64,000 bases of DNA. Origin: an uncultured Clostridia bacterium. GTDB lineage: Bacteria; Bacillota; Clostridia; Oscillospirales; Ruminococcaceae. Below the pieces are notes generated by a model. That model made no database searches, was not told the DNA's origin, and worked only from the letters and a program-made list of their open reading frames with translations. Shown here piece by piece: positions 62,594 to 64,000 of the stretch (within the stretch, counting starts at the first letter, position 1; the number at the start of each line of letters is the position of its first letter). The stretch covers positions 1 to 64,000 of the forward strand of contig CALXGT010000013.1 in NCBI GenBank assembly GCA_944387915.1, in the 5' to 3' direction. Both the position numbers and the translations under genes were made by a program.

Positions 62594-62631
62594 AAAAACC
62601 CGAACCGGGATTCCGGTTCGGGTTTTTTATT
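62594..62631. terminator. Bidirectional terminator after the YnbB-family gene
   Basis: Stem AACCCGAACCGG / CCGGTTCGGGTT with a 4-base loop and AAAA / TTTTTT flanks; the convergent methyltransferase gene ends at its right edge. Confidence 0.93.
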
Positions 62632-63742
62632 AAAAATACAGATACAAGACGCATCGGATCATGCCGTTATACAGCTTTCGCTTTTTTGACGCCTTGTGGC
62701 CAAAATATTCCTCGAACGCCTCGTCGGGAGTAATAATGGAAAGGCTTTTTCCGTCTCCGTAAGAAAATCGTTTTCCCATCTCGGCGTAAAGCTTTCTGGC
62801 GGACTGTTGATCCAAAAGCCGTTCACCGTAAGGCGGGTTGCAAACCACAATCCCTGTTTCGGGCATCGAAAACTGTCGGATATCCCGTTTTTCTACGGTA
62901 ATTCGAGAGGAAACGCCCGCTTTTTTGGCGTTTTCCCGAGTAAGCGCCACCGCTTCCTCGCTGATATCGCTTCCATAAGCGCGGAAAGTCCCTTCCCGAT
63001 TGACCTCTTCGATCCCTCGCTCCCGTTCTGTCCGCCATATGCTTTGGGAAAAACAGGAGTAATCCTGGGCGCCGAACCGGCGATTGATCCCCGGCGGGAT
63101 CCGAAGAGCGCGAAGCGCCCCTTCGATCAGAAAGGTTCCGGAACCGCAAAAGGGGTCATATAGTAAGCTGTCCCCCCTGATCCGGGAAAGATCCAAAATG
63201 CCCGCCGCCAATGTTTCCTTAATAGGGGCAATCAGAGAATTTTTCCGATATCCCCGTTTATGGAGCGGCGCGCCGGAGGTATCCATCGAAAGGATCGCCC
63301 GATCCTTCAAAATAAGGAATTGAAGGGGATGTACGGGACCCGTTTCCTCAAACCAGTTCACACCGTACACCGACGAAAGACGATCTACTGCCGCTTTTTT
63401 TACGATCTTTTGGCAGTCCGGAATACTGTGGAGCGCCGATTTTACCGTATGCCCCTTTACCGGAAACGCGTCCTTTTTTCCGATAAACCGCTCCAAAGGA
63501 AGGCTCTTGACCCCATCGAACAGCTCCGTAAAGGTAGCGGCAGGAAATTCTCCCAATTTAATGAGCACCCGCTCCGCTGTCCGAAGATGAAGGTTGGCTC
63601 TCGCCAACATCTCCTCCCCGCCGGAAAATTCTACCCGCCCGTCAAAGACGCGCACATCCTCGGCGCCAATCCGCCGAAGCTCTCCCGCCGTTACGCTCTC
63701 CAGCCCGAAAATACAGCTGGCAATAAAGGTAAACCGTTCCAT
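62630..63742 (-). CDS. THUMP-domain class I SAM RNA methyltransferase (RlmL-N/YpsC-like)
   Basis: 370 residues. An N-terminal ferredoxin-like/THUMP module (about 1-155: RFTFIASCIFGLESVTAGELRRIG, HTVKSALHSIPDCQKIVKKA) is followed by a Rossmann methyltransferase (about 160-370) with SAM motif YDPFCGSGTFLIEGAL and catalytic NPPYGERL, the signature of N-methylation of guanine in RNA. Homologue of the RlmL N-terminal methyltransferase (m2G2445 of 23S rRNA). The ATG at 63742 is preferred (GGGG 6 bases before it). Confidence 0.88.
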   Translation of the reverse strand: MERFTFIASCIFGLESVTAGELRRIGAEDVRVFDGRVEFSGGEEMLARANLHLRTAERVLIKLGEFPAATFTELFDGVKSLPLERFIGKKDAFPVKGHTVKSALHSIPDCQKIVKKAAVDRLSSVYGVNWFEETGPVHPLQFLILKDRAILSMDTSGAPLHKRGYRKNSLIAPIKETLAAGILDLSRIRGDSLLYDPFCGSGTFLIEGALRALRIPPGINRRFGAQDYSCFSQSIWRTERERGIEEVNREGTFRAYGSDISEEAVALTRENAKKAGVSSRITVEKRDIRQFSMPETGIVVCNPPYGERLLDQQSARKLYAEMGKRFSYGDGKSLSIITPDEAFEEYFGHKASKKRKLYNGMIRCVLYLYF

Positions 63743-63841
63743 ATATTCCCCTTTCCGTTTTTCCCCGCAAAAAAGAGGCGGAGAAACTCCGCCTCTCATT
63801 GTACCATAGTTTTGTCCCGGTGAAAAGGACTCGGCATAAAT

Positions 63842-64000
63842 TTACCGTTTCGGCGCGATCAATCCGTAGCCATCGTCGTTGCGGCGATACACCACGTTGA
63901 CGTTTCCGTTCTCCGCGTTCTCGAAGAGGAAAAAGCTATGCTCCAAAAGGTTCATCTGCAAAATCGCTTCCTCTACCGTCATCGCCTTGAGATCCGGCTC
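63842..64000 (-). CDS. hpf: Ribosome hibernation promoting factor HPF, C-terminal part (5' end beyond window)
   Basis: The last 52 residues are visible: LKAMTVEEAILQMNLLEHSF, then VNVVYRRNDDGYGLIAPKR and the stop TAA at 63844-63842. This is the C-terminal dimerisation domain of long-form HPF, which pairs ribosomes into 100S particles. The N-terminal RNA-binding domain lies to the right of the window. Confidence 0.9.
   Translation of the reverse strand, partial: EPDLKAMTVEEAILQMNLLEHSFFLFENAENGNVNVVYRRNDDGYGLIAPKR

Overview
The window is a compact, almost fully coding stretch of a low-to-mid GC Firmicutes chromosome. Strong AGGAGG-type ribosome binding sites, sigma-A promoters, T-box leaders, a Prp/L27 pair and the rplU-prp-rpmA-obg-mrnC order all point to Firmicutes. 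Two different [FeFe] hydrogenases, AdhE and a Rex-type operator point to a strictly anaerobic, fermenting member of the Clostridia; I cannot place it to genus. I see no tRNA or rRNA gene, CRISPR array, insertion sequence or prophage.

Layout. 1-3780 (minus): ftsX (cut by the window edge), ftsE, a CdaR/PucR-type regulator and an orphan PTS_EIIC_2-type permease. 3972-6817 (minus): G5/3D cell-wall protein and glpK. 6999-11046 (plus): azlCD, then a self-contained zinc uptake operon (zur-like regulator, znuA, znuC, znuB) with a consensus promoter and a palindromic operator. 11215-15807: an acidic lipoprotein, a membrane-anchored GH25 lysozyme (minus) and pyrB-pyrI-glmM (plus). 15864-21361: trpB2 under a T-box reading Trp (UGG), a divergent MATE exporter, and a 760-residue XRE-cupin-acyl-CoA-synthetase fusion under a second T-box that probably reads Ile (AUC). 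21775-28470 (minus, apart from one small plus-strand gene): Nudix hydrolase, yebC, yitT, mrnC, obgE, rpmA, prp, rplU, degV and a GNAT. 28467-35516 (minus): ABC-F, mnmM, mutS, a ylbF-family gene and miaB. 35667-37940 (minus): a secreted EF-hand/LRR/cell-wall-binding-repeat protein. 38304-42454 (plus): glyS, pepF and an SDR.

The most interesting block is 42547-50886 (minus). One Rex-box promoter is followed by adhE, an APH-fold kinase, two tandem thioredoxin-like ferredoxins, a PAS-containing sensory (group C) [FeFe] hydrogenase, a SpoIIE/PP2C-type phosphatase and a group B [FeFe] hydrogenase. All genes are close or overlapping. This looks like a redox- and H2-sensing module: Rex would read NADH/NAD+, HydS would read H2 or electron pressure, the kinase and phosphatase could carry the signal, and AdhE and the group B enzyme are candidate electron sinks or outputs. 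The signalling route is inference.

50843-63742: a peroxiredoxin-like gene whose reading frame runs through its own terminator and the adhE promoter, then tex, dacF, hsp20 with a perfect CIRCE operator, an arginine operon (argG-argH-argJ-like-argF), an AroQ chorismate mutase, a methionine-gamma-lyase-family gene and an RlmL-type methyltransferase. The ArgJ-like protein lacks the autoprocessing/nucleophile segment of real ArgJ and appears to be a pseudoenzyme kept inside the operon. The C-terminus of the hibernation factor HPF runs off the right edge.
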